Source: Hyphomicrobium_A sp964405975 | GTDB lineage: Bacteria; Pseudomonadota; Alphaproteobacteria; Rhizobiales; Hyphomicrobiaceae | Length of the DNA stretch: 64,000 bases | NCBI GenBank assembly: GCA_964405975.1 | Contig: CAYOPW010000002.1 | Coordinates: forward strand, 50,038-114,037 | Direction of reading: 5' to 3' | In this document: piece after piece, positions 55,059 to 64,000 of the stretch | How the letters are laid out: each line of letters begins with the position of its first letter | How positions within the stretch are numbered: position 1 is the stretch's first letter | The notes under the pieces: model-generated | The model's database searches: none | What the model was told of the DNA's origin: nothing | What the model saw: only the letters and a program-made list of their open reading frames with translations | Position numbers and translations under genes: made by a program

Positions 55059-56314
55059 CTATTCTCCAGGACGGATGAGCTTTGGATAAAGCCCTGGCAG
55101 TATTCCTGGGGCTAGGCTCGCGGGAAACGCAATGCGAAATGGTGCTTTGTGTGTACGGGCAGTTATGATACCCCGCTCGTGCAATTTCGCCGTCACTCGG
55201 CGCGCATTTCGTTCATCGAAGCCAACCACTTCAGATACGTCCTGGCGTGCGAGCTCACCATGCGTGAGAATATGAGCCAGCGCACGGGTTGAATTTGGCA
55301 TGATCCCGTTAACCTGCTCCTCATCCTTTGCCCAATCGAGAATGCGTTTGCGGACTGCGTTCGGCCGCATGAGCTCGGTCATGAAATTCACCTGGTCCAA
55401 GCAGGTCCCAAGGAAGAATTCCGTGAACCTTGCAAGGGCCTCCTCGCTTAGCGCACCGCGGCCATCAAGATCGTTGCGTCGCTTGAGGTCGCATTCTGCC
55501 AGATGTTGTTTGTAGGTATCCTCTGAGCGAGCAAGACCCCGTGCGATGGACCAGATCCCACCGGTGTCGAGGGCTTCGAGCAACATTGCGTAGGAAATGA
55601 GTCGTGCGACGCGCCCATTGCCGTCGGCAAACGGATGAATCCAAAGCAATCGGTGATGAGCGGCAGCCGATTGGAGGACGGTGTCGAATTTGCTGAGGTT
55701 GGAATAGGCTCCCTCCCACCGCGACAAGAACCGCGATACGGCGCCGGGACTAATGGTCACCAGGCGTCCGACCTGTGCATATCCAGTTCGCGTCACACCT
55801 GGGACAACCTTCTCTTTGCGCTTCGTCTTCGGGTCCGTGACCCACAGTAATTCAGCCGGGAGCGCACCTTCAAAGCGCCTATGGACCTCTAGCAGCGCGT
55901 CAACGGTGACGGCTTTTCCAATAAGGCCTCCCTCATCAATCCAACGCTGGGTCGCAATATGGGCCTTGGCTTCGAGCTGGAGATTTCTCTGCTCTTTGTT
56001 GTCGCTGTAGTCTTCGACAAGCGCCCGTTCGATGTCTATTGGATGGGTATTATGGCCTTCGATGAAGTTGCTATAGTAGCAGTTCATAGATCGCACTATG
56101 TCGGAGAGCGCCTCAACCATACCCTCCGGCAGAGCGGCCTTAAGAGCTGTCGCTGCGGCAACGAGATTGAACACTAGCTCATTGAGCCGAGCGCGGTGCT
56201 TCGAGCTTTCTGTAACGAGCATAGGCTCCATTTCAGTTACTGCCTCGCCACGGTCAGGCAGCGCCCTTGGCAACCTGGTCTTATCACGCTTGCGGGCCGG
56301 TTTTTTGGCCAGTT
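55059..56314 (-). CDS. Fic-family protein, N terminus lost in assembly gap
   Basis: Fic enzymes transfer AMP or related groups to target proteins. The visible 417 residues include an N-terminal Fic_N-type region, the inhibitory motif SNFIEG (S-x3-E-G, 56055-56072) and the core HPFADGNGR (55611-55637), both intact, then a C-terminal winged-helix domain (about the last 80 residues). An inhibitory motif N-terminal to the core makes this a class II, self-inhibited Fic. The frame is open up to the run of N; an in-frame ATG at 56231 could be the real start, in which case the gene is complete. No separate antitoxin gene is seen. Its link to gpsA depends on the gap being correctly joined. Confidence 0.88.
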
Positions 56315-56414
56315 NNNNNNNNNNNNNNNNNNNNNNNNNNNNNNNNNNNNNNNNNNNNNNNNNNNNNNNNNNNNNNNNNNNNNNNNNNNNNNNNNNNNNN
56401 NNNNNNNNNNNNNN
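56315..56414. other. Assembly gap of 100 N
   Basis: Exactly 100 N, a conventional scaffold-gap length, so true distance is unknown. It cuts the 3' end of gpsA and the possible 5' end of the Fic gene. Any gene in between is invisible; a YciI-like gene is often found after gpsA in related genomes. Confidence 0.99.
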
Positions 56415-57337
56415 ATGTCGCAAACAGCAGAGCAGATGGGCATGTCGATGCCCTTCTCTGTTGCGATGCGCATCACAGCAGCAGCGGTATAGACACCCTC
56501 CGTCACGGAAGTCCGGTCTTTCAGGATGTCATCGAGGCTTCGACCTTGGCCCAACGCCCGGCCAAGCGACATATTGCGTGACTGCGTACTCGCGCACGTA
56601 AGGATGAGGTCACCGAGGCCCGAGAGGCCAATGAGCGTTTCAGGGCGCGCGCCCATTGCTTCCCCGAAACGGCGCAGCTCGGCGAACCCTCTGGTGACCA
56701 GCGCGGCATGTGCGTTGGCACCAAGACGCTGGCCATCGACAATGCCCGCAGCGATCGCCAGAACGTTTTTAAGCGACCCGCCAAGTTCAACGCCAATGAG
56801 ATCGCTTGTCCAGTAAAGCCGGAACAACCCGTTTCCAAGCCGCTCGGCAAGCAAGCGGCCGAGTTGTTCGTCGGCGCATGCGATCGTGAGTGCCGCGGGG
56901 AGACCGCGCGCGACTTCAGCCGCAAAGCTCGGGCCCGACAGAACGGCTTGCGTGGCTTCGGGCAATACCTCCGCCAGGACATCGCCCATAAATTTACCGC
57001 TGGCCTGCTCGATGCCCTTTGCGCACAAAATGATTGGCTGGCCCGAACGCACGTGGGACTTGAGGCCTTCGGAAACGGCGCGTACGTGCTGCGCTGGCGC
57101 GACCATGAGCAGGACATCGCGGGCTGCGAGATCTGTAAGCGTTGTGGTTGCACGAATATCGGGATCGAGCGGCACACCGGGCAGGAATGCGCCATTGGAA
57201 TGCCTAGTGTTAATTTCTTCGGCGACAACAGACTCACGTGCCCATAAGAGCACGTCACGGCCCGAGCGCCGCAGCGTCTGGGCAAGACCAGTGCCCCATG
57301 CTCCCCCACCAATGATGCCCACACTGTCGATTTTCAC
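56415..57337 (-). CDS. gpsA: Glycerol-3-phosphate dehydrogenase GpsA, 3' end in gap
   Basis: GpsA reduces dihydroxyacetone phosphate to glycerol-3-phosphate for phospholipid synthesis. The visible 307 residues carry the NAD(P) fold VGIIGGGAWGTGLA, the segment LCAKGIE, LSGPSFAAEVA, the catalytic Lys in GGSLKNVLAIAAGI, and GLSGLGDLILTC. The family is about 330 residues, so only some 20-30 residues are missing. It lies between tsaD and the gap on the same strand, as in other alphaproteobacteria. Confidence 0.97.
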
Positions 57338-57386
57338 GAACCTTCCCCGCTTGCAATCGCAACTGCGATGTGTAGCACGCGGGCAC

Positions 57387-58490
57387 TCATGCCTTCACCC
57401 CCGCTCCGATGGCGGGCGGAGCCTCCGTGTCCAATGGCCAACGGGGCCGTACGGGCGCATTTAGCGGATCGGATAGCCCCAGAGCCAAGCGCTCCGCACC
57501 CGTCCAGGCGATCATTGCGGCGTTGTCGCCGCAAAGTGAGATCGGCGGGACGTGGAATGCAAAGCCCCGGCTGGAAGCAAGATCACGCAAGATAGTGCGC
57601 AAGCGTTCGTTGGCCGCGACACCGCCAGCGACGACCAGATGGCGGGGAGCGTCCTGCCCAAGGCGCTCGATTGTTAAGTCCATCGCCCGCGCGCACCTGT
57701 CTGAAACGGACGCGGCAACCGCGTTTTCGAACGCGGCGGCGATGTCGGCGACATCCCGATCCTTGAGCGGCGCTAACGTCTCGGCCGTTCGGCGAACCGC
57801 CGTCTTGAGGCCAGCGAAGGAAAAGTGCGGCTCAGCGCGTCCAACCATTGGGCGGGGAAGTTCAAATCGTGCCCCATTACCGCTGCGCGCGGCGGCCTCG
57901 ACAGCGGGTCCACCGGGAAAACCGAGCCCAAGCAGCTTGGCGGTCTTGTCGAATGCCTCGCCCAGCGCATCGTCGATGGTGGTGCCAAGGCGCTCATAGT
58001 GGCCCACGCCACGCACGATCAATAGCTGCGTATGACCACCCGACACCAGCAACAGAAGATAAGGCGGGCGGAGCCCTTCGGTCAGTCCAACGGTGAGCGC
58101 ATGGGCCTCCAGGTGATGAACTGCCACGAAGGGCAAGCGATGGGCAAGCGCGATCGCCTTCGCCGTGACAAGGCCAACAATAAGACCTCCAATCAGCCCA
58201 GGTCCGGCGGTCGCCGCAACTGCATCGAGATCACAGAAGTCGACGTTTGCCTCGCGCATGGCTTCGGCCGTCAGAAGATCGAGGCATTCAACGTGCGCCC
58301 GCGCGGCAATCTCCGGCACCACACCACCATAGGGGCTGTGGCGCTCCCATTGTGTGCGCACAATATTGGAGAGGATGCGGCCCTGGCCATCGCGCTCGCG
58401 CAAAACGACGGCGGCCGCCGTCTCATCGCAGCTCGTCTCCAGCCCAAGCACCAGGCCACCTTCGGTATTATTTTCCTGGGCGTTATTCAT
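57387..58490 (-). CDS. tsaD: tRNA t6A37 threonylcarbamoyltransferase TsaD
   Basis: TsaD transfers the threonylcarbamoyl group to A37 of ANN-decoding tRNAs, working with TsaB (13418-14128), TsaE and TsaC. The 367-residue protein has GLETSCDETAAAVV, the metal site HHLEAHAL, and the ASKHA segments LVSGGHTQL and VVAGGVAANERLR, CGDNAAMIAWTG. It is divergent from hemC (97 bases between) and is followed by gpsA on the same strand. Confidence 0.98.
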   Translation of the reverse strand: MNNAQENNTEGGLVLGLETSCDETAAAVVLRERDGQGRILSNIVRTQWERHSPYGGVVPEIAARAHVECLDLLTAEAMREANVDFCDLDAVAATAGPGLIGGLIVGLVTAKAIALAHRLPFVAVHHLEAHALTVGLTEGLRPPYLLLLVSGGHTQLLIVRGVGHYERLGTTIDDALGEAFDKTAKLLGLGFPGGPAVEAAARSGNGARFELPRPMVGRAEPHFSFAGLKTAVRRTAETLAPLKDRDVADIAAAFENAVAASVSDRCARAMDLTIERLGQDAPRHLVVAGGVAANERLRTILRDLASSRGFAFHVPPISLCGDNAAMIAWTGAERLALGLSDPLNAPVRPRWPLDTEAPPAIGAGVKA

Positions 58491-58587
58491 GAATCGTTTC
58501 GGCGTACACGCGTTTGCCTTCCCAGCGCGGCGCAGGCATTAATGGCGCCACGTTTAGGCCTGTCGCCTAGCACCCGGAGAGAACGGC

Positions 58588-59517
58588 TTGCAAGCAGCGA
58601 AGATCCGCATCGGCACCCGCGGCTCGCCCCTGGCGCTGGCCCAGGCGCGCGAGGTGCGACGCCGGATTGTTGAAGCGCACCGCCTCAGCTTGGATAAGTG
58701 CGAACTGTGCATCATCAAAACGACGGGCGACAAAATTGTCGACCGGCCACTTGTTGAAGATGGTGGGAAAGGGCTATTTACCAAAGAGATCGAGGAGGCG
58801 CTTCTGGCCGGCGACATTGATCTGGCCGTTCACTCTACGAAAGATATGCCAACCGTGCTGCCCGCGGGTCTGGGAATTGGCGCAATGCCCAAGCGCGAAG
58901 ATCCCCGCGATGCCTTCATTAGTGTAACGTATAGCTCGCTTGACGATGTGCCCGCCGGTGCGACTGTCGGGACGTCCTCGCTGCGCAGACAAGCACAGGT
59001 CCTGCGCCAGCGCCCCGACCTTCAAGTGATACCGTTTCGCGGCAACGTCGAGACGCGGTTGCGAAAGCTGAAAGAGGGTGCGGCGGATGCGACGTTACTT
59101 GCGTGTGCGGGGCTGAACCGTCTGAATCTGAGCCAACACATCAAGCAACCAATGAGCCCTGAGGTGATGCTGCCAGCTGTGGCGCAGGGGGCAATCTGCA
59201 TCGAGGTTCGCAGCGACGACGATAAGACCGCGCGCCTTATCGCACCGCTCAATGACGCCGAGACAGCGATTTGTGTTGCAACGGAGCGCGCGTTTCTGGC
59301 CAAACTGGACGGCTCCTGCCGCACACCCATCGCGGGTTTGGCTGAGCTCAGCGGTAACACGCTGCGCTTCCGGGGTGAAATCCTGACGCCCGATGGCACA
59401 CAAAGCCACGCCACGGAGCGCTCCGGAGCGCCAGAAACCGCCCTGCGCTTGGGCGAAGACGTCGCAGCCGAGCTACTCGATCGTGCCGGTCCCGATTTTT
59501 TCCGCGCGCTTGCCTGA
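58588..59517 (+). CDS. hemC: Porphobilinogen deaminase HemC
   Basis: HemC makes hydroxymethylbilane from four porphobilinogen units. The 309-residue protein has IRIGTRGSPLALAQA, the catalytic Asp region VHSTKDMPT, and the dipyrromethane-binding cysteine in LDGSCRTPIAG. The start is a TTG with GGAG eight bases upstream. Its stop overlaps the hemD start by one base (TGATG), so the two are translationally coupled. Confidence 0.98.
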   Translation: MQAAKIRIGTRGSPLALAQAREVRRRIVEAHRLSLDKCELCIIKTTGDKIVDRPLVEDGGKGLFTKEIEEALLAGDIDLAVHSTKDMPTVLPAGLGIGAMPKREDPRDAFISVTYSSLDDVPAGATVGTSSLRRQAQVLRQRPDLQVIPFRGNVETRLRKLKEGAADATLLACAGLNRLNLSQHIKQPMSPEVMLPAVAQGAICIEVRSDDDKTARLIAPLNDAETAICVATERAFLAKLDGSCRTPIAGLAELSGNTLRFRGEILTPDGTQSHATERSGAPETALRLGEDVAAELLDRAGPDFFRALA

Positions 59518-60254
59518 TGCGTATTCTCGTAACACGGCCCGAACCCGATGCCTCCGAGCTCAAGGCGCAGCTGGAGGCTCGAGGTCACGCTGTAACGGTC
59601 GAGCCGCTCCTGCAAATCGAGCACCTGCCGATCGAGGCTGGGATCTTCGAGGGCGCACAGGCCATTGTTGCGACAAGCCGCAATGGGCTGCGGGCGCTCA
59701 TAAATAGCCCTGCCAGGCGCGCGGCGCTCAGACTGCCTATTTTCACCGTTGGACCGGGTACGGCAGAGCTTGCGCAAACTTTGGGTTTCGCACGCATTAT
59801 CGAGGGGGCTGGTACCGCGCGCGACCTTGTGGCGCCGATCGCGGATCAGGTCGAACCGGATTCGGGGCCATTGGTTCACTTGGCCGGCGAAACCCTAGCT
59901 TACGACTTGGCGGCCGCATTGGAAGACGAGGGGCTCTCAGTCCGAATGGTGACTGTCTATCGGGCCCATCTTGCCAAAGGGCTCACCGCACATACAGCGC
60001 AAATGATCGCGAATGGCGCGCTCGACGCCGTTGTATTGATGTCGCCCCGAACGGCAGCGGCTTTTACTGATCTCGTGGTGGCCGCCGGGCAAAGAAAAGG
60101 CGCACTCTGCCTCACGTACTTATGCCTTTCACAGGCGGTGGCGCAGAGCCTTCTTACCCTGGGACCGGTCCGGGCCGAGGTCGCCGTCAAGCCAAATACT
60201 GCGGAAATCGTGCGCCTTGCCGAACGGGTGGCAACACACCGCTCAGGTGTGTAG
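59517..60254 (+). CDS. hemD: Uroporphyrinogen-III synthase HemD
   Basis: The 245-residue protein shows the loosely conserved HemD pattern: ILVTRPEPDASEL, IVATSRNGLRAL, FTVGPGTAELAQTLGF, VHLAGETLAYDLAAALEDEG, MSPRTAAAF. It closes the linear tetrapyrrole to uroporphyrinogen III. Position directly after hemC with a one-base stop/start overlap fixes the assignment, because sequence conservation alone is weak in this family. The next gene starts 95 bases later. Confidence 0.93.
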   Translation: MRILVTRPEPDASELKAQLEARGHAVTVEPLLQIEHLPIEAGIFEGAQAIVATSRNGLRALINSPARRAALRLPIFTVGPGTAELAQTLGFARIIEGAGTARDLVAPIADQVEPDSGPLVHLAGETLAYDLAAALEDEGLSVRMVTVYRAHLAKGLTAHTAQMIANGALDAVVLMSPRTAAAFTDLVVAAGQRKGALCLTYLCLSQAVAQSLLTLGPVRAEVAVKPNTAEIVRLAERVATHRSGV

Positions 60255-60349
60255 TTTGGCGTCAGAAAATCGCGATATTTTCAGGCCGCGCGCGGCCGCC
60301 CGGCGTGCGTAAGGTTATGCGCCGATAAGGCTCCGGAGTTTGAGGTTTT

Positions 60350-62065
60350 ATGACTGACAACAAGAATGACCCCCGCAATGAAAAGACCCGCCAACCTACA
60401 TCGGGAAGCACGCGCCCGCATGCCACGCTTGACCTAAAGGCAACGGAGGTTGCATCAAAAACCGGCACGGACAAAAAGGCTTCGCGCCCGGCAGAGCCGC
60501 CCAAGGCGGCCGCGAGCGCCGGCACGTCATCGGAAGTGCCCAAAGAGCCGGTGAAAAGTGCATCATCGAAATCAGCGCAGCAAGGCGGAACGTCAGCCAC
60601 GGCCGCCAACGAGCCTTTATCGAAACCGGGATCCAAGCCGAAAGCGGCCTCTGGTTTTGGCGGGTTCTTAATGAGTGGATTTGTTACGCATCTCGCAGCC
60701 GGTCTTGCCGGCGGTGTTATTGCCCTGCTCGCGGCCGATCTGCTGGCGACACAGCTTGGACTGTCCGGTGAAATACAGAACAAGACAGCGCGCGTTCTGC
60801 AACAGCGTATATCGGCGCTCGAAGCAAAAACCAATGAGGGAACTGAAACTCCAGACTTGGCTTCAAAGCTCGCCATTGCGCAAGCTAAAATCGACAAGCT
60901 TGAAATGCTCAGCAATAAGGTGGATGCGCTGAGCGACACTCAGGAAAAGCTTACTAACGAGGTGACGACGATCACCAAGGCACTTGGCACCGAGGGCGAT
61001 CTTGGAAGCACGCAGGAACGCGTTGCTAAGCTCGAATCGCAGCTTCAAACAATTGCAGCGGCCGCAGAGCACGATCCGCAGGCGGGACCCCTGCCGCAGC
61101 TCGCGGGCCTGACCGGCAAGATAGCCGACTTGGAATCAACGCTAAACAACCAGATCGACGCCCTGCGCACGAGCCTAAACACCGAAATCGACACGCGCCT
61201 TTCCGCCGTGAGCGAGGCAAGCGAAGCGGCTAAGTCGGGCACACAGCGCATGGACCGCGAACTGGCAACTCTCAAGGCGGACGAAGCACAACTGGCCACG
61301 CGCTTTAATTCATTGAAATCTGAAAACGACCGCACAAGCACTTCACTGCAGAATGTGCAAGACGAGCTTACAGCTTTGAAAACCAATCTCGACACCAAGC
61401 TCAAGCCGTTCGCCAAGTCGTCCGACGTTTCATCTGCCGTGACCCCGCTTTCCGACAGGTTAGCGGCCTTGGAAAGCAATGTTCAAAGCGTCGTCAAGAG
61501 CGAAGACAACCGCAAGGCTATCGCTGAGCGCATTGTTCTGTCACTTGAGCTTGGCAACCTCAAGCGCGCCATCGACCGCGGCGAAGGCTATGCTTTCGAA
61601 CTCGCCGAAGCTCGCAAACTCTCGGAAGGTAGCGTTGATCTGGCGCCCCTTGAGCGTTTCGAGGATAACGGCGTGCCAACGCTTGCAGAACTCCGCCAAG
61701 ATTTTAAGGCCGTGGCATTCAAGATGATTGACGCGGAGACCGATCCCACCGAAGGCTCGATCGTAGATCGCTTGCTTGCAGGCGCGCGCTCTGTCGTACG
61801 CGTGCGCAAGATTAGCCACGGTCCCGACGATAATAGTGTCGAGGCGGTCGTCGGGCGTATGGAAAGTGCCCTCAATGAAGGCCGTCTTAGCGGCGTATTG
61901 AATGAGGCAAAAGCCCTGCCGCCGCCGGCAGCCGAAGCTGCACACGATTTTCTAGCCAAGGTGGAAGCGCGCAATGCTGTCGATAAAGCACTCGCTGCCG
62001 TCGAGATGCAGCTCAAAGCATCGCTGAGTGCAGGCGAAACTGCGCCTGGCGCGGAAGCGAAGTAG
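60350..62065 (+). CDS. Mitofilin-family (alphaproteobacterial Mic60-like, COG4223) membrane protein
   Basis: The 571-residue protein has a long Lys/Ala/Pro-rich N terminus (1-95), one membrane helix (about 100-130, FVTHLAAGLAGGVIALLAADLL), a long coiled coil (about 145-400) and a conserved C-terminal helical domain (about 420-550, with RVRKISHGPDDNSVEAVVGRMESALNEGRL) that matches the mitofilin signature. Alphaproteobacterial homologues are regarded as relatives of mitochondrial Mic60 and occur next to hemC/hemD/hemY, as here. A role in intracytoplasmic membrane shape is inferred from that homology. Confidence 0.85.
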   Translation: MTDNKNDPRNEKTRQPTSGSTRPHATLDLKATEVASKTGTDKKASRPAEPPKAAASAGTSSEVPKEPVKSASSKSAQQGGTSATAANEPLSKPGSKPKAASGFGGFLMSGFVTHLAAGLAGGVIALLAADLLATQLGLSGEIQNKTARVLQQRISALEAKTNEGTETPDLASKLAIAQAKIDKLEMLSNKVDALSDTQEKLTNEVTTITKALGTEGDLGSTQERVAKLESQLQTIAAAAEHDPQAGPLPQLAGLTGKIADLESTLNNQIDALRTSLNTEIDTRLSAVSEASEAAKSGTQRMDRELATLKADEAQLATRFNSLKSENDRTSTSLQNVQDELTALKTNLDTKLKPFAKSSDVSSAVTPLSDRLAALESNVQSVVKSEDNRKAIAERIVLSLELGNLKRAIDRGEGYAFELAEARKLSEGSVDLAPLERFEDNGVPTLAELRQDFKAVAFKMIDAETDPTEGSIVDRLLAGARSVVRVRKISHGPDDNSVEAVVGRMESALNEGRLSGVLNEAKALPPPAAEAAHDFLAKVEARNAVDKALAAVEMQLKASLSAGETAPGAEAK

Positions 62066-62078
62066 GGATGCGAGGCGC

Positions 62079-63803
62079 ATGATTCGTCTTATCGTTTTCT
62101 TGATTGCGGTAGCCCTTGTTGCAGCCGGGCTTTCATGGCTCGCTGACCGGCCCGGCGAGCTGGTCGTGCAATGGCAGGGCTATCAGATCGAAACAAGTGT
62201 CTTTCGCGCCATCATCATTTTTGCCCTTCTTTTTGCCGTAACTGTCCTTGCGTGGTCGGTGTTGCGCCATGTCTGGTTTAGCCCGGCAAGTGTGAGCAAT
62301 TTCTTCACAAGGCGGCGGCAAAAGCGCGGGCTGGAGGCACTTTCAAGTGGAATGATCGCACTTGGCGCCGGCGATCGAGCGGCAGCAACGCGCTCTGCGA
62401 TCCAGGCCCGCAAATCCTTGCCAAACGAGCCCCTGACTCACTTGTTGCGGGCCCACGCGGCGCAACTTTCCGGCGATTCTACAACGGCCCGGCGCATCTT
62501 TGAAGCGATGCTCGCCTCGCCAGACACCGAGCAGCTCGGACTGAGAGGCCTTTACCTCGAAGCCCGGCGCGTCGGCGAAATCGAAGCCGCACGTCACTTT
62601 GCCGAACGCGCCGTGGCCTTAAACCCGAAACTCGACTGGGCCGTCGATGCGCTGTTCGACTTACAGTGCCGCCAGGGGAACTGGGACGGCGCACTCGACA
62701 CGCTCGCTATTGCGAGCAAACAAGGCCATATCGAGCGCACGACGGCTGATCGCCGCCGTGCAATCCTGCTGGCGGCGCAAGCCCAAGCTGCCGAGGAGGA
62801 CAATCCGGAGCGCGCGCTCCACCTAGCCGTCGAAGCCAACGGCCTCGCTCCCGATCTCGTCCCGGCTGCAACTATCGCTGGACGGCTACTGGCGGCGCGT
62901 GGAAACACGCCGCGAGCGGCCAAGATCCTGCAAAAGACGTGGAGCCGTTCGCCCCACCCCGATCTGGCGACCACCTATGCGTATGCGCGCATCGGCGACA
63001 GTCCGCGTGACCGATTAGATCGCGTGAAGCAGCTTGCGGCGCTGACGCCCAATTCGATCGAGGGGCCGATCGCGGTGGCAACAGCCGCTATCGAGGCTCG
63101 TCAATTCGATGATGCGCGTAGCGCGCTCAAGCCACTGCTGGAAGACCGGATGACACAACGTGTGGCGACGCTCATGGCCCGCATCGAAGGCGAGGAGCAT
63201 GGCGATAAGGGCCGTGTGCGTGAATGGCTGGCGCGCGCCGTGAATGCGCCGCGCGACCCGGCATGGACGGCTGACGGAGTGGTCGCAGAACATTGGTCGC
63301 CGGTGTCGCCCGTGACCGGAACGCTCGACGCCTTCCGCTGGCGCGTCCCAGTCGAGCCAATAGAGAAGCGTGAAGGCGACGTTCTGGCGAGTAAGCTCGA
63401 GGAGCTGGTGACGCTTGGCGCGCCGCGCGAGATGGCCGTTTCTGGAAAGATGGTCCCGGCCAAGGCGGCGCCAACCGATATGCCTGAGACAATCGAGGTA
63501 GCGCCCGTGAAGACGGAAGAGACCCGGCCGGAGACGAGCGATGAGCCGATATTAAAGCCGGCCGCCAAGGTATTGGCTGATCCTGCCCCGCACGCGGGCC
63601 AAGAGGCCGGCGCATCGACGCCTGTTCCTGGACAACACAACGACAGCCGTAGGGAACCTGAGCCCCGCCGCAAAACCCGTAAAGAAGCCGCGCGCACGGC
63701 TGAGTCGCACGTTTACGTAGCGCCACACGCGCCTGACGACCCGGGACCGCAAACGGGCGATCAGGACGACGTCAGCCCACCACTGCGGCCACAACGCGCG
63801 TGA
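62079..63803 (+). CDS. hemY: HemY-type TPR membrane protein
   Basis: This is the heme-operon HemY (HemY_N plus TPR), not the protoporphyrinogen oxidase of the same name. The 574-residue protein has two N-terminal membrane helices (about 1-25 and 42-65) with GYQIETSVF between them, then TPR-like helices (about 110-400) and a long disordered Pro/Glu/Arg-rich tail (430-574). I chose the ATG at 62079 because the first helix begins there; the open frame extends into the preceding gene. It is 13 bases after the mitofilin stop. Its molecular role in heme synthesis is unclear. Confidence 0.92.
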   Translation: MIRLIVFLIAVALVAAGLSWLADRPGELVVQWQGYQIETSVFRAIIIFALLFAVTVLAWSVLRHVWFSPASVSNFFTRRRQKRGLEALSSGMIALGAGDRAAATRSAIQARKSLPNEPLTHLLRAHAAQLSGDSTTARRIFEAMLASPDTEQLGLRGLYLEARRVGEIEAARHFAERAVALNPKLDWAVDALFDLQCRQGNWDGALDTLAIASKQGHIERTTADRRRAILLAAQAQAAEEDNPERALHLAVEANGLAPDLVPAATIAGRLLAARGNTPRAAKILQKTWSRSPHPDLATTYAYARIGDSPRDRLDRVKQLAALTPNSIEGPIAVATAAIEARQFDDARSALKPLLEDRMTQRVATLMARIEGEEHGDKGRVREWLARAVNAPRDPAWTADGVVAEHWSPVSPVTGTLDAFRWRVPVEPIEKREGDVLASKLEELVTLGAPREMAVSGKMVPAKAAPTDMPETIEVAPVKTEETRPETSDEPILKPAAKVLADPAPHAGQEAGASTPVPGQHNDSRREPEPRRKTRKEAARTAESHVYVAPHAPDDPGPQTGDQDDVSPPLRPQRA

Positions 63804-63833
63804 GGGCGATAGTCGATCATGCACGACCGCATC

Positions 63834-63862
63834 TTGCATTCGGCGATGGCCGGCGGTATCCC
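63834..63862 (+). promoter_or_regulatory. Candidate promoter for tRNA-Thr
   Basis: TTGCAT, 17 bases, TATCCC, ending 24 bases before the tRNA. The -35 matches consensus at four of six and the spacing is ideal; the -10 is weak. Confidence 0.3.
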
Positions 63863-63886
63863 TCCGCGCTAACGCCAGGACCTAAA

Positions 63887-63962
63887 GCCGCAATAGCTCA
63901 GTTGGTAGAGCACGTCATTCGTAATGACGGGGTCGGGGGTTCGAGTCCCTCTTGCGGCACCA
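63887..63962 (+). tRNA. tRNA-Thr (CGT)
   Basis: The 76-base cloverleaf has acceptor stem GCCGCAA/TTGCGGC, D arm GCTCAGTTGGTAGAGC, anticodon stem CGTCA/TGACG with loop TTCGTAA (anticodon CGT at 63920-63922), T arm GGGTTCGAGTCCC and encoded CCA. An eight-base inverted repeat (63973-63991) follows but has no T run. Confidence 0.97.
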
Positions 63963-64000
63963 GCAACCCTCGGTTCAAGCTCGGCTTGAACGCAGAGTAT

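Noticed and set aside
63973..63991. Eight-base inverted repeat after tRNA-Thr as terminator
   Set aside because: Stem is real but there is no following T run; the window ends shortly after, so function cannot be judged.

Overview
The window reads as a chromosomal segment of an alphaproteobacterium of the order Hyphomicrobiales (Rhizobiales). The main reason is gene order. The minus-strand run ylxR-nusA-rimP-trmB-metK-XRE regulator (PraR/PhrR type)-lnt-corC-ybeY-phoH-miaB-acyltransferase-fur/mur-rimI-tsaB-nfuA-usp-trpS-murJ-glnD-mutS is the layout I know from that order. Product types agree: an alphaproteobacterial Fur/Mur, an OlsB-type ornithine lipid acyltransferase, a COG4223 mitofilin (Mic60-like) protein beside hemC/hemD/hemY, and a DUF1674 protein. 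Genus is not resolved; a Hyphomicrobium-like lineage is a guess. I saw no insertion sequences, phage genes, integrases or CRISPR array.

Layout. (1) 1-15.5 kb, minus strand: translation, ribosome maturation, RNA modification and envelope housekeeping (ylxR to nfuA), in tight operons with several 4-base stop/start overlaps. (2) 15.5-26.2 kb: usp, trpS, murJ, glnD and mutS on the minus strand, interrupted by one plus-strand gene for a membrane-anchored Ig-like/OmpA protein. (3) 26.4-32.4 kb: malic enzyme (plus), then a P3A-type proton ATPase and an OlsB-type acyltransferase (minus). (4) 32.5-38.5 kb: hybrid histidine kinase, Trm112-like protein, Lon-N domain protein, CnoX-like thioredoxin, ProXp-ala-like editing protein, a secreted DUF4189 protein and tRNA-Gly(GCC). 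(5) 38.5-43.3 kb: an orphan ParA ATPase, an MFS exporter, a secreted protein made of eight 11-residue repeats, and two GNAT enzymes; this is the most accessory-like part. (6) 43.3-49.4 kb: purH, a heparinase II/III-like protein, rsmB, htpX and DUF1674. (7) 49.5-54.3 kb: a TadG-like VWA protein, a membrane-anchored CHAP/NlpC-like protein preceded by a perfect 14-base inverted repeat, acs and a DUF1761 membrane protein. (8) 54.6-63.96 kb: an EVE protein, a Fic protein running into a 100-N assembly gap, gpsA truncated by the same gap, tsaD, then on the plus strand hemC-hemD-mitofilin-hemY and tRNA-Thr(CGT).

How the genes connect. The first block couples transcription elongation (NusA) to 30S maturation (RimP, YbeY, RsmB further on), tRNA modification (TrmB, MiaB, and TsaB/TsaD in two places) and SAM supply (MetK). 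Envelope functions recur: Lnt, MurJ, an acyltransferase that may be OlsA plus an OlsB-type enzyme, an OmpA-like protein and a CHAP-like protein. Central carbon metabolism is represented by maeB and acs. The heme set hemC-hemD-hemY encloses a mitofilin-like membrane protein.

Most of the window is conserved housekeeping DNA. I did not find a clear multi-gene undescribed system. The best leads are single genes or sites: the 11-residue repeat exported protein, the Ig-like/OmpA fusion, the CHAP-like protein with its palindrome, and the Fic gene at the assembly gap.
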